DNA of 18,852 nt from JAUILA01 sp964563925. GTDB taxonomy: Bacteria; Bacteroidota; Bacteroidia; Cytophagales; Cyclobacteriaceae. The notes below the pieces were generated by a model, which did not search any database, was not told the DNA's origin, and saw only the letters and a list, made by a program, of their open reading frames with translations. Of the stretch, positions 1 to 8,523 are shown in pieces. The position numbers and the translations under genes were made by a program. Within the stretch, counting starts at the first letter, position 1, and each line of letters begins with the position of its first letter. The stretch covers positions 1 to 18,852 of the forward strand of contig CAZLZD010000066.1 of NCBI GenBank assembly GCA_964563925.1, in the 5' to 3' direction.

Positions 1-291
1 CACTGCAGTAAGGATCAGATTGAAACCATGCTGGATCAATTTATCAGTAATTCAGTCCCGAATGGAGTTTTTTTAACTTCCTATATCAGGCCGGTATTAG
101 GGTTTACCGATTACAAAGGGAAAGAATGGATAGGTAAATCCGATAAAAAATCCAAGGCCGGGATTATCCATCATAGTTTTTCATGGATAAAAAGTGCATG
201 TGAAAAGAGAAATCTTCAGGTGGAAGAACTGAAGTTTGATTATATCGGTCAGGTATGGCTGTATATCAGGAAGGCTGAAAGAGCATCTTAG
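1..291 (+). CDS. C-terminal part of a probable class I SAM-dependent methyltransferase (5' truncated)
   Basis: The reading frame is open from the first base of the window and stops at TAG 289-291, leaving about 96 residues, so the true start lies outside. The visible part would be the last strands of a Rossmann-type methyltransferase. It includes a segment 'IHHSFSWIKSACEKR' followed by 'EELKFDYIGQVWLYIRK', which resembles the usual end of small-molecule SAM methyltransferases (a hydrophobic helix, then a strand ending in a W-x-x-x-R/K pattern). The SAM-binding glycine motif would be upstream and cannot be seen. The glycosyltransferase downstream suggests a role in modifying a surface polysaccharide. 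The family call rests on general resemblance only. Confidence 0.55.
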   Translation, partial: HCSKDQIETMLDQFISNSVPNGVFLTSYIRPVLGFTDYKGKEWIGKSDKKSKAGIIHHSFSWIKSACEKRNLQVEELKFDYIGQVWLYIRKAERAS

Positions 292-344
292 GCGGTATCT
301 TCATTATATCATACCCAATCTTTTTACAATACCCGGCGAAACCA

Positions 345-352
345 TAATTTAG
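345..352 (+). promoter_or_regulatory. Possible Bacteroidota -7 element (TAATTTAG)
   Basis: TAATTTAG lies 42 bases upstream of the ATG at 395 and differs by one base from the Bacteroidota -7 consensus TAnnTTTG. A weak -33 candidate (TTA at 324-326) lies 18 bases upstream of it. The 103-base gap after the preceding gene makes a new transcription start here plausible. This is motif reading only. Confidence 0.35.
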
Positions 353-394
353 CATCTTGTCAGGATTCCGGAATAGAAAATTCTAAAGGATTAA

Positions 395-1390
395 ATGAAT
401 TTATTGATTACAGGAGGTATTGCAGGCAGGTTTTCACGCATCAGAGAGTTTCTGGGCAAGGAAAGAGAAATCGTGAACGGATGTATTGATTTACTGGATA
501 CCAGTACGGGAAATGTTCAGAGTATCAAGCGAATAAAACTTTCCAGGGATTATTATGATCCGGAACATGGGAGGGATTTTCGGGTAACATCTGCCCACCT
601 GCATAATGGATTCCTTTATGTGGGTTGCCCTACAAGGGTTTTTGTAATCGATGAATCAACGTTTGAAATTGTCCGGCACATTGACTCGCCCTATTTTCAT
701 GATGTCCATCACGTCTGTGTGATTGATGATACTATCTACGTGGTCAATACCGGGTTGGTCGCCGTAATTACCTTTACCATGCAGGGTGAATTTTTGGCGA
801 TAAAGAGCATTATCGCTGATGATATTTGGGAGAAATTTGATAAGGATAAGGATTACCGGAAGATTGGGTCATTAAAGCCGCATAAATCTCACCCCAATTA
901 TATATTCAAACATAAGGACAAGATCTGGGTGACCCGCTTCCGGCAAAAGGATGCGGTAAACCTTGATAACCTTAACGAGACCATTCAGGTATATGACACT
1001 GCGGCCATCCATGACGGGGTGAGTTTCGATGAATCCGTTTTTTTTACAACGGTAGACGGACATGTCCTGGAAATTGATTTTTCGACCGGGGAGCGAATTA
1101 ATGATTACGACATAAATGCTGCGCATAACCGGGGGGTTCCCCTTGGCTGGTGCAGGGGATTGCATGTGACCAATGAGTACCTGTATGTGGGATTCAGTAC
1201 CATCCGGAATACAAAAATTGAGGATAATCTCGCCTGGCTTAAAAGCTCGGTAACGAAGAAAAAGTATCAGAAAAAGCTTCCCTCCAGGGTGGTCAAATAT
1301 AACAGGAAGGACCGGCGAATAGAAGAGGAGTATGAAATATCCTATCCGAATACCGATATGATATTTTCTGTCTTGAAATTTGGTGAATAG
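395..1390 (+). CDS. Histidine-rich beta-propeller-like protein of unknown function
   Basis: This 331-residue protein has no signal peptide or membrane segment, so it is probably cytoplasmic. The sequence is a series of repeats with the pattern H-x(4-7)-D/N-x-x-(I/L/F)-Y/W-V, for example around residues 68-76, 102-117, 166-179, 206-223 and 257-265. This is typical of a five- to seven-bladed propeller in which each blade puts a histidine near the central pocket (HDVHH at 102-106, HDG at 206-208). The ATG at 395 is preceded by AAAGGA at 385-390, a good spacing for a ribosome site. It sits between a methyltransferase-like gene and a GT4 glycosyltransferase, so a role in polysaccharide synthesis or modification is plausible. 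I do not recognise the family, and no function should be assigned. Confidence 0.8.
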   Translation: MNLLITGGIAGRFSRIREFLGKEREIVNGCIDLLDTSTGNVQSIKRIKLSRDYYDPEHGRDFRVTSAHLHNGFLYVGCPTRVFVIDESTFEIVRHIDSPYFHDVHHVCVIDDTIYVVNTGLVAVITFTMQGEFLAIKSIIADDIWEKFDKDKDYRKIGSLKPHKSHPNYIFKHKDKIWVTRFRQKDAVNLDNLNETIQVYDTAAIHDGVSFDESVFFTTVDGHVLEIDFSTGERINDYDINAAHNRGVPLGWCRGLHVTNEYLYVGFSTIRNTKIEDNLAWLKSSVTKKKYQKKLPSRVVKYNRKDRRIEEEYEISYPNTDMIFSVLKFGE

Positions 1391-1417
1391 TAGATCCGGT
1401 CAACAATTATTCAGGGA

Positions 1418-2509
1418 ATGCGAAAGAATAGGATATTAATTGTTATTGGCTCATTCAAGACAGGAGGCGCAGAGCGAATGGCAATTACCATGGGGGCCCA
1501 ATGGAGCCGTGAAGGCTATGACGTACACTATGCCCTGCTCCGACCTGTCTTTGAAATTCCTCATGATATTCCGGACGACAGGATCCATCTTATCAGTGAC
1601 CGGAAAGGCCATTCCACCCCGATTCAGCATCTTTTCAATTTATTTAAGGTTTTCCGGCTAAACAGAAAACTGAACGTGGATGTGGTTATCGGCTTTACCT
1701 ATTTCAGCAGTTTCGTAGGTTGTTTCACACTATGCAGGAAGGTAATCGGGACCTTTGATGTGGATCCCTATCAGTTTATCTGGAAAAGGTCCATGGTGGC
1801 AGATTTTGTGATGCACTGGCCTTTTGTGAGGTATATCGTTTGTCCCTCAGAAGGGTTGTACGAACAGATAGTGGAAAGAAAGCCCAAATTCAGGAAGAAG
1901 GGAATTGCTATTTATAATACCATTGACATGGAAGGGATCAAGCAATTGGGATTGCAGGAATCGCCTTTGTCCGGCGAATTATCGCAGAAAAAATATATAT
2001 GCGGCATGGGCCGTTTTTCGAATCAAAAAAATTTCCCGCTGTTACTTAATGCGTATGCCAAAAGCAGGATCAGGCATGACTATGACCTGGTATTAATTGG
2101 TGACGGACCGCAGATGGAACCAATCAGGGAAATTACCCGGGACCTGAAAATAACGGATAAGGTTCACTTTACGGGGTTTTTAGCCAATCCCTTTCCGGTC
2201 ATAGCCAGGTCTGAATTGTTTGTGAATACGTCCAATTATGAAAGCTTTTGTATCGTCCTGCTCGAAGCGCTCATTTTGAATATCCCGGTAATCGCCACGG
2301 ATTGTAAGTCAGGGCCCGGCGAAATCATTCAGCATGATGTCAACGGACTGCTGACCCCGGTGAAAGATGCTGAAAAATTAACCGGGCTGATGGATCAGAT
2401 TTCCTCGAATGAGAGCAAACTGGACGACCTCAGGAAAAATATCCCTGAATCAATTCAAAAATTTTATCCTGATTCCATCGCCACAAAATGGGAAAGGATT
2501 ATTGCCTGA
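1418..2509 (+). CDS. GT4-family glycosyltransferase
   Basis: This 363-residue protein has the two-Rossmann GT-B architecture of family GT4. The N-terminal half starts with a hydrophobic strand and a GGAER motif (residues 16-20) that contacts the acceptor side. The C-terminal half has GMGRFSNQKNFPLLL (196-210), with the basic residue K204 that binds the donor phosphate. It also has a GDGP turn (228-231), an FTGF strand, and the EX7E pair E275/E283, which binds the sugar nucleotide. It should transfer a hexose or amino sugar from a nucleotide donor to a lipid-linked or polysaccharide acceptor at the inner face of the membrane. It resembles the GalNAc and capsule transferases of GT4, but donor and acceptor cannot be read from the sequence. 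It follows the propeller gene by 27 bases, probably in the same transcript. Confidence 0.92.
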   Translation: MRKNRILIVIGSFKTGGAERMAITMGAQWSREGYDVHYALLRPVFEIPHDIPDDRIHLISDRKGHSTPIQHLFNLFKVFRLNRKLNVDVVIGFTYFSSFVGCFTLCRKVIGTFDVDPYQFIWKRSMVADFVMHWPFVRYIVCPSEGLYEQIVERKPKFRKKGIAIYNTIDMEGIKQLGLQESPLSGELSQKKYICGMGRFSNQKNFPLLLNAYAKSRIRHDYDLVLIGDGPQMEPIREITRDLKITDKVHFTGFLANPFPVIARSELFVNTSNYESFCIVLLEALILNIPVIATDCKSGPGEIIQHDVNGLLTPVKDAEKLTGLMDQISSNESKLDDLRKNIPESIQKFYPDSIATKWERIIA

Positions 2510-2515
2510 CCCTTT

Positions 2516-2588
2516 CGTCATCCCGATGTTCGTTCAATCCGTCATCCCCGACGTTCGTTCCATCCGTCATCCCCGACCGTTCGGTTCA
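2516..2588. repeat. Three imperfect 24-25-base tandem copies beginning CGTCATCCC
   Basis: Starting 7 bases after the glycosyltransferase stop codon, units of the form CGTCATCCC(C)GA-GTTCG-TTC-ATC follow each other at 2516-2539, 2540-2564 and 2565 to about 2588, the last degenerate. The GTCATCCC core recurs at 17408 and 17487. Their place at the 3' end of a gene and outside coding sequence fits a REP-like dispersed element, but no genome-wide comparison was possible. Confidence 0.75.
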
Positions 2589-2657
2589 ATGAGACCGGTA
2601 AGGCTACCGATCGGGGATCTCCCTCTTACGCGTCATACCGCGCAATTACCGGCGAAA

Positions 2658-2680
2658 GCAGGTATCGCCCCGGTACCTGC
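2658..2680. repeat. Inverted repeat GCAGGTA / TACCTGC
   Basis: Perfect 7-base arms, GCAGGTA (2658-2664) and TACCTGC (2674-2680), enclose a 9-base loop. There is no T-run after it, so it is unlikely to be a classical intrinsic terminator. It belongs to the repeat-bearing spacer and may be the hairpin part of a REP-like element. Confidence 0.6.
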
Positions 2681-2736
2681 CTTACTGATAGGTCCTGATC
2701 ATGAGCTACTACCCGGACGCGAATCGGACAGGACCT

Positions 2737-2772
2737 CCTGGTCGTAGTCCTGGTCTTAGTCCTGGTCTTTGT
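2737..2772. repeat. Three 12-base tandem repeats (CCTGGTCKTAGT type)
   Basis: The units CCTGGTCGTAGT (2737-2748), CCTGGTCTTAGT (2749-2760) and CCTGGTCTTTGT (2761-2772) are exact 12-base periods with one or two differences. A partial CCT precedes the first unit. It is a microsatellite-like tract about 120 bases upstream of the giant T9SS protein gene and could vary in copy number. No effect on expression can be read directly. Confidence 0.8.
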
Positions 2773-2825
2773 CTCACATGTACTATTTCCCCTGATTCCG
2801 TCTCAAAACACGGTTTTTGATCTCT

Positions 2826-2833
2826 TACCTTAG
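2826..2833 (+). promoter_or_regulatory. Possible -7 element (TACCTTAG)
   Basis: TACCTTAG, matching TAnnTTAG, lies 58 bases upstream of the ATG at 2892. No TTG-type -33 element is visible 19-21 bases before it, so this is a weak call based mainly on recurrence of the same motif before other genes in the window. Confidence 0.25.
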
Positions 2834-2891
2834 TAATGTACAGTTATGCATAATTCCCTCAATCGGGATTTTTTGACTGAAATAACGCGTT

Positions 2892-5800
2892 ATGAGAAAT
2901 TTTTTACCGCTAGTTGTTCTCTTGTTGGCCAGTGTTTCTTCTTTTGCCCAAAACGACTTCCGCAGCCGTCAGTCCGGCGACTGGTCCGATTCGGATACCT
3001 GGGAAGAGTTTAATGGCACCTCGTGGCAAAATACCGCCACCGTTCCGGATGAATCGGCCGGTGTGATTACCGTGGAGTCATTTATGACCGTCACCATACG
3101 TACTGCGGTGACGGCCAACGAACTCATAATCCCTGAAGATGCCATCCTGGATATTGTTTCCGGAGGGTCCCTGGTGTTGATCGATGCCGCCGGGACCGAA
3201 CTGGATATTGCCCCCGGTACGTTTGCCGGGAGTGTCTCGGTCCGCTCAGGTGCGGTACTTGAAAACCAGGGCGAGATCAGCAGCACCACCACAAACTTAT
3301 CGGTGTCAGGAGAATTCATTCATAACCGAAACGGCGGTGAGATTCCACCTGCCGGATGGGCCAGCGGCTCAAAACTGACGGTACGCGGCGTTACTTCACA
3401 GGCCCCTGCCGGCTTTGGGGTAAGCTTTTCCTCACTGGAGTGGGATTGCGATACGCAGACTGCGAATGTCACGCTGGACGGTCCGCTCGGTTCCATCGGC
3501 CAGGACCTCCTCATTACCTCGACCAACGATCAGCGGCTTACGCTTAACAACAATAATTCGGTTATATCGGATATTAACGGTGATTTTGTCATTGGCTCAT
3601 TCTCCCAGGTGGCCCTGACCAACAGCGGTACCACCACCCTGACCGTTCACGGTCAGCTGGTTAATGACGGTATCCTTCGGTTTGCCACCGCCGGCGGAAA
3701 TGCCACCATCCGGGTGGAAAACAGCATCGCATCCTCCGGGGACATTTACGGGAACGGGTCCCTGGCCTTTACCGGGTCGGGTGCGCTTACCGCCACCATT
3801 ACCGGCGGCACATTTGACGCTATTGATTACCTGATCCCCGACGATGCCGAAGTGGATTTCACTTCAAGCATCCTGGACGGGACCGGCACATTCACGGCCG
3901 GGAATGACGTGATCCTGCATTTCGGTCTCACAGATCCGGCCGGCACCCTGCAGAATAGTACCACCGGAGGGGCGCTGCGCGTTGCGCCTTCCTCAAGGAC
4001 TTTCGGGGATAATCCCGAGCTGGTTTTTAATGGTACCGCCGCCCAGTTTATCGGGGACGGCGTTCCGTCGCAGCCAAATGTAACCCTGCGGATCAATAAT
4101 GCATCGGGAGTTTCACTGAGCGGGGACCTAACGGCCACCGGCGATGTGTTGCTCACCCTGGGAAATTTATCCCTTGCCGGACATCATTTGACCGTTGAAC
4201 AAACGATCTTTTCAGGAACAGGATATGATATTGTCCCGGATGAAAATGCAGTGCTGGAAATCCAGGGATCAGGGAATTTCGGGCGCCTGCCCCTGCCGGC
4301 AGGAACGCAGTCGTTTAAAAGCCTGATCCTGAACCGAAGCGGTGGTTCAGCCCAGGTAGAGCTTACCAGTGATGTAATAATCCATGAAGACCTGGTGCTG
4401 ACTGACGGGCGATTGGTGCTGGAGAATAATACGCTGGAACTGAGAGCGGATATCGTGACGGGCAGCGGTGATCTGCGGACTGTTTCCGGCTCGGGTATTC
4501 GTATTGCCGGAAGCGGTGCTTTCTCCGGAATCCCTTTCAGTGGGGTGAATAATGACCTGGGTGACTTTATTTATGAACGCAGTGGGGAGACATTTACGAC
4601 GTCGGATAATATGCGTATCCACAATGAGCTTGGATTGTATGCCGGTACGGTGGATAATGCCTCAGATGCTATTCAACTTATAGACGGGGCAATGATAAGG
4701 CGGATAGACGGAATATTATCAGGTAATCAGCCAAACCTTGTCTCGGGGCAGTTTAATGTGCGCTATGAAGGATCGCCAAAAACGGCCGGCCTTGAATTGC
4801 CGCCCAGCACGGAACCGGATATACTGGGCAATCTGATTGTAAGTGAGGGCCCGGTTACCCTGAACAATTCGACCGTGGTAAACGGGAATGTTCAGATTTC
4901 TGCCGGTACCCTTGAAGTGACCAATGCAGACCTCACCGTTCGGGGCAGCTCCTGGGTAAATAATTCAGGGGAATTCACTCACACCAATGGTACCTTACTG
5001 GTTGAAGGCACGCTGGTGGTATCAGGTTCGGGGACCGAACAATTTGCGGATATTCAGATACTGAATGCGGCATCCCTTTCCACCGAAATGCTCATGTTTA
5101 GCGGCGACCTGGTGGTGGAAGCCGGCGGTACGCTTAACCTGGATGGTCAGCTTACTGCCAACGGTGCGACAGACCAGCAGGTGCATGTACAGGGGGCATC
5201 CATACCTGAATGGGTTGTGAATAAATCCGGCGGGATCGTTTCAGTCAACGAGCCTCTGCGACTGACCGGCGATCTGCGAATAGAGACGGCCAGCGAACTT
5301 GCATCCAACGGGAACCTTATCATTACGACGGATCCTGCAGATGTATTTGGCGGGGGAAGAGTAGATATTTTGCCGGCAGGAGCATCGGTTACAGGGGAGG
5401 TTGTATCCGAGTGGTATCAGCAGGATGCTGATCCGTTGGGGATACCCATGTATTTTGGAAGTACAGTGTCAGATGCAACCGTATCTGGTTTACAGGATGA
5501 CATCCTGGTGACAGGTGCATTTACCGGTGCGGACGGCGGACCTGTTGATCCTTCCCTGTTCATTTACGACGAAACGATTGCGGGTACTGTTGACAACGGA
5601 TGGGATGCCTATCCGGTCACCGATAACCTGGCGGGTATTGAAGCTGGAAGGGGATATCAGGCATGGGTAATGGGAAATTCTCCTGTTACTATAGACTTGT
5701 CAGGAACACTCAACCAGGGTGATGTGATCATCCCTGTAAGCAACACTGATTCCGGTACGCCGGTATCGGATGGATGGAACCTGGTGGCGAATCCGTATGC

Positions 5801-7214
5801 ATCCTCTATTGGATGGGATCAGCTCAACGGATGGGATAAATCATTTGTCCGCAGTGTCATTGCCGTAAACGTGAATGGAAAATTTAAATATTACAATAGT
5901 TCGGGAGCCGGACAGGGCACCCAACTGGTATTGCAAAAGGGCTTGATCGCAAAACACCAGGCATTCTGGGTACAGGCCATTTCATCGGGCAACCTGGTAG
6001 TAGGTGAGCAGACCAAAGCGAAGGCTGCAGATGTGACCTCGCCGGTCAGTCCGGCCAACCAGATGTTGCTTTCTTTATCCGATGGTACCAATTCAGACCA
6101 GGCGTTGATCGTTGTGTCTCCGGGTGCCACCTCCGGATATGACCCGGATCTTGACGCACCAAAATTTGATAACCGGGGCATGGATATCGCCACAGTGTCG
6201 GCAGACGGGACCAGGATGGCCTTTAACTTCCTGGAGCCGTTAGGTTGCGGAGAGGTTATAGAGGTGTACATAGGGGATGTGGTTTCGGGCGGACATACAC
6301 TTTCGGTGAATACGCTCGAATTATTTGACGTACCCTACCTGGTGACCCTGCGGGATAATTTTCTGAATGTGGATCACAATGTGAATAATCAGCCCAATTA
6401 CACATTTACGGTAGATGATACCGACCCGGCTACGTATGAAAACCGGTTTTCTCTCATTTTTGAGGCTGACCTGGATGACCTGATCAATGAAAACCTTTCC
6501 TATTCAGCCGATAATACCATTTGCGAAGGGGAAACCGGAACGGTTACTTTTCCCACCTCACAGTCGGGCGTGACCTATCAGCTTGAGCTGAACGGGTCAC
6601 CGTACGGTAACCCGCAGACTGGTACAGGAGCCACGCTGTTTTTTGATCTCGTGGCGGCAGATATGGCGGCAACAAATACCCTGAAGGTCATTGCCACGCC
6701 CGCCGAATGTGCCACCCCGGTATACCTGACCGAGGAAAAAGCGATCACCAAGTCTTCGGTGGATCCGGAAATCCTGTACGCAGGAGGGAAGCTTGCCTCG
6801 AATTATACAGCCGGTAACACCTGGTACTTCAACGATCTGAGTAACCAGATTTCGACGGCCAATGAAATCACTCCAACGGAAAACGGGACCTATATCCTTA
6901 CCGTAAGCGCCGGTGGCTGTTCGGCTACCATCTCCTACGAATATGTCGTTACTTCGCTGGAGAAAGATGTAATTCCTGCGCTGACAGTTTATCCTAATCC
7001 GGCGGACGGACAGGAGCTGACCGTACTTATCAGTGAGTGGGACAACCGTCAGGTGACCGTCGAGGTCATTACCGCTTCGGGTCGGTATATGGAGCAGTCA
7101 GCATTCAGCGCATCCTCCTTCCGGATTGATGTGGGAAACTGGGCGCCCGGGGTCTACTTGCTACGGATAACAAGTGGTGACCAGGTATACCAGGAGCGGA
7201 TCATACGTAAATAG
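2892..7214 (+). CDS. Giant T9SS-exported surface protein 1 (adhesin-like, type A sorting domain)
   Basis: This 1440-residue protein begins with a Sec signal peptide (residues 1-19, cleavage before Q20). The next 800 or so residues are rich in G, T, N, S and V, with many short repeats of the form 'GxLxVxGxLxNxG', as expected of a long beta-solenoid. An opening DWSDSDTWE segment occurs near residue 30. Around residues 836-1010 is a block common in Bacteroidota surface proteins, ending in GWNLVANPYASSIGW (near 960). An Ig-like domain follows near 1300 (WYFND...NGTYILTVSAGGC). The last 75 residues, starting at VYPNPADG (about 1365) and ending in a YQERIIRK tail, are a T9SS type A sorting domain, which directs export across the outer membrane and surface attachment or release. 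It is a clear paralogue of the protein at 10734-15200. Ligand and function are unknown. Confidence 0.93.
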   Translation: MRNFLPLVVLLLASVSSFAQNDFRSRQSGDWSDSDTWEEFNGTSWQNTATVPDESAGVITVESFMTVTIRTAVTANELIIPEDAILDIVSGGSLVLIDAAGTELDIAPGTFAGSVSVRSGAVLENQGEISSTTTNLSVSGEFIHNRNGGEIPPAGWASGSKLTVRGVTSQAPAGFGVSFSSLEWDCDTQTANVTLDGPLGSIGQDLLITSTNDQRLTLNNNNSVISDINGDFVIGSFSQVALTNSGTTTLTVHGQLVNDGILRFATAGGNATIRVENSIASSGDIYGNGSLAFTGSGALTATITGGTFDAIDYLIPDDAEVDFTSSILDGTGTFTAGNDVILHFGLTDPAGTLQNSTTGGALRVAPSSRTFGDNPELVFNGTAAQFIGDGVPSQPNVTLRINNASGVSLSGDLTATGDVLLTLGNLSLAGHHLTVEQTIFSGTGYDIVPDENAVLEIQGSGNFGRLPLPAGTQSFKSLILNRSGGSAQVELTSDVIIHEDLVLTDGRLVLENNTLELRADIVTGSGDLRTVSGSGIRIAGSGAFSGIPFSGVNNDLGDFIYERSGETFTTSDNMRIHNELGLYAGTVDNASDAIQLIDGAMIRRIDGILSGNQPNLVSGQFNVRYEGSPKTAGLELPPSTEPDILGNLIVSEGPVTLNNSTVVNGNVQISAGTLEVTNADLTVRGSSWVNNSGEFTHTNGTLLVEGTLVVSGSGTEQFADIQILNAASLSTEMLMFSGDLVVEAGGTLNLDGQLTANGATDQQVHVQGASIPEWVVNKSGGIVSVNEPLRLTGDLRIETASELASNGNLIITTDPADVFGGGRVDILPAGASVTGEVVSEWYQQDADPLGIPMYFGSTVSDATVSGLQDDILVTGAFTGADGGPVDPSLFIYDETIAGTVDNGWDAYPVTDNLAGIEAGRGYQAWVMGNSPVTIDLSGTLNQGDVIIPVSNTDSGTPVSDGWNLVANPYASSIGWDQLNGWDKSFVRSVIAVNVNGKFKYYNSSGAGQGTQLVLQKGLIAKHQAFWVQAISSGNLVVGEQTKAKAADVTSPVSPANQMLLSLSDGTNSDQALIVVSPGATSGYDPDLDAPKFDNRGMDIATVSADGTRMAFNFLEPLGCGEVIEVYIGDVVSGGHTLSVNTLELFDVPYLVTLRDNFLNVDHNVNNQPNYTFTVDDTDPATYENRFSLIFEADLDDLINENLSYSADNTICEGETGTVTFPTSQSGVTYQLELNGSPYGNPQTGTGATLFFDLVAADMAATNTLKVIATPAECATPVYLTEEKAITKSSVDPEILYAGGKLASNYTAGNTWYFNDLSNQISTANEITPTENGTYILTVSAGGCSATISYEYVVTSLEKDVIPALTVYPNPADGQELTVLISEWDNRQVTVEVITASGRYMEQSAFSASSFRIDVGNWAPGVYLLRITSGDQVYQERIIRK

Positions 7215-7219
7215 ATATT

Positions 7220-7249
7220 TTGGGGATGTCGGTCAATCCTGTAAATTAG
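7220..7249 (+). promoter_or_regulatory. Probable Bacteroidota-type promoter before the acyltransferase-exosortase operon
   Basis: TTG at 7220-7222 and TAAATTAG at 7242-7249 are separated by 19 bases, within the spacing known for Bacteroidota promoters (-33 TTG, -7 TAnnTTTG). The start codon at 7289 is 39 bases downstream, leaving a leader of about 33 bases. This is the best promoter candidate in the window. It would drive at least the four genes joined by overlapping codons. Confidence 0.5.
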
Positions 7250-7288
7250 CGCCGGGACCTGAATACCGGGTCGTTTAAAATCGGTGAC

Positions 7289-7885
7289 ATGTATTTATTC
7301 GGTGCCAGCGGCCACGCCAAAGTAATCATGGACATGCTACGGCTCCTGGGAAGGGAGGTGGAAGGATTCTTTGATGATGACCCTTTAAAAAGGGAGCTCT
7401 GGGGTGTTCCGGTGCTCGGCGATACCACCGCGCACAGGCAAAACATGAATCCCTGCGTGATCTCCATTGGCAATAACCGCTTACGCAAACAGGTAGCCGG
7501 CAAGGTGAATGCAGGATTCATATCGCTTGTTCACCCCGCCGCTGTGGTGGCGGAGACGGTTAGCCTGGGAGACGGATCCGTAGTCATGGCCGGTGCCGTA
7601 ATCAATGCGGATACCCGTATAGGAAATCACGTAATCATTAACACCAGGGCCTCTGTGGACCATGACAACGACATCGGCGATTTTGTCCATATAGCACCGG
7701 GGAGTACCCTGTGCGGGGGCATTACGGTGGGAGAGGGAACCCTTATCGGTTCCGGAGCGACCATTCTCCCGAATGTGAAGATTGGCAAATGGGCAACCAT
7801 CGGGGGCGGGGCTACCGTAACCAGTGACATCCCGGATCATGCCACAGCTGTGGGCTGTCCGGCAAAAATAATCAAACAGGGATGA
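7289..7885 (+). CDS. NeuD/PglD-family sugar O- or N-acetyltransferase 1
   Basis: This 198-residue protein has the usual size and two-part fold of the family. The N-terminal Rossmann-like nucleotide-sugar binding half carries GASGHAK (residues 5-11) and FFDDD (27-31). The C-terminal half is a left-handed beta-helix with hexapeptide repeats (about 85-185, e.g. IGNHVII, VGEGTLIGSGA). H125 (SVDHDNDIG) falls where PglD has its catalytic His125, and H134 is also present. PglD uses acetyl-CoA to acetylate the 4-amino group of UDP-4-amino-4,6-dideoxy-GlcNAc, giving UDP-diNAc-bacillosamine. The dehydratase and aminotransferase genes nearby supply the preceding steps. The ATG at 7882 of the next gene overlaps the TGA stop (ATGA). 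A NeuD-like sialic-acid O-acetyltransferase role is the alternative. Confidence 0.88.
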   Translation: MYLFGASGHAKVIMDMLRLLGREVEGFFDDDPLKRELWGVPVLGDTTAHRQNMNPCVISIGNNRLRKQVAGKVNAGFISLVHPAAVVAETVSLGDGSVVMAGAVINADTRIGNHVIINTRASVDHDNDIGDFVHIAPGSTLCGGITVGEGTLIGSGATILPNVKIGKWATIGGGATVTSDIPDHATAVGCPAKIIKQG

Positions 7886-8523
7886 AGGAAATCTGCATAT
7901 ACGGAGCCGGCGGACTCGGAAAAGAAGTGTTTGCATTGATACAGGCTATTAATGCGCGAACCAAAAAGTGGAAAGTCATTGGGTTTTATGATGATGCCTA
8001 CCCTAGAAAGGAACAGTGCATGGGCCTGCCCGTTATAGGCAGCCTGCAGGACCTGCTAAGCGCCCCGGCTGCCGATCAGCTGGTTCTGGCGATCGGTGAT
8101 CCCGCCGTAAAACAAAAAGTTGGCCAGGCACTTGAGTCGGCTGACCTTACATTCCCGGTACTAATCCATCCGGATGCGACCATCGATCTCCCTGAAACAG
8201 TGACCCTGGGCCCCGGGTCTGTGCTTGCTGCGGGGGCGAGGCTGACCACCGAAATTGAAATCGGCAAACACGTACTGGTTAACCTTAATTCCACCATCGG
8301 CCATAACGCCTCCATTGATGACTGGTGCTCCCTGATGCCTTCGGTGAACATTGCCGGGAACGTACACCTCTCAGACGGCGTCTATGTGGGGGCAGGAGCC
8401 AGTGTCATCAATGGCCTCCTGGTTGGCAAACATACCACCATCGGCGCGGGCGCGGTGGTGATCCGGGATTTGCCGGGTGACATCACCGTGGCAGGGGTAC
8501 CGGCTAAACAGATTATCAAATGA
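7882..8523 (+). CDS. NeuD/PglD-family sugar acetyltransferase 2
   Basis: This 213-residue protein is a paralogue of the preceding one. The N-terminal part has YGAGGLGKEVF (residues 7-17) and a GFYDD strand end (34-38). The C-terminal left-handed beta-helix runs from about 100 to 205 and ends with the family tail GVPAKQII. H141 (STIGHNASIDD) is in the catalytic-histidine position. It differs from copy 1 in having YGAGGLG instead of FGASGHA at the nucleotide site and a longer linker, so it may act on a different sugar or use a different acyl donor. It overlaps its neighbours by ATGA at both ends (7882-7885 and 8520-8523), which implies translational coupling with the acyltransferase before it and the exosortase after it. 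Confidence 0.87.
   Translation: MKEICIYGAGGLGKEVFALIQAINARTKKWKVIGFYDDAYPRKEQCMGLPVIGSLQDLLSAPAADQLVLAIGDPAVKQKVGQALESADLTFPVLIHPDATIDLPETVTLGPGSVLAAGARLTTEIEIGKHVLVNLNSTIGHNASIDDWCSLMPSVNIAGNVHLSDGVYVGAGASVINGLLVGKHTTIGAGAVVIRDLPGDITVAGVPAKQIIK

Larger units (their letters stand above)
2510..2891. other. 382-base intergenic spacer made largely of short repeats
   Basis: No credible gene is seen in this spacer. A 112-codon open frame overlapping it is low-complexity and built from the repeats. From left to right it holds the GTCATCCC tandem repeats, the sequence GATCGGGGATCTCC (2609-2622, found inverted at 17532-17545), a 7-bp inverted repeat, a 12-base triple repeat, and then an AT-richer stretch from about 2780 containing a possible -7 element before the T9SS protein gene. 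Confidence 0.7.

Noticed and set aside
2409..2747. A 112-codon + strand open frame overlapping the end of the glycosyltransferase and the repeat spacer
   Set aside because: It starts inside the glycosyltransferase in another frame and its sequence is a translation of the GTCATCCC and 12-base repeats, with no protein-like pattern.
2516..2772. A CRISPR array in the left spacer
   Set aside because: The repeats are adjacent or degenerate without uniform unique spacers, and no cas gene is present.
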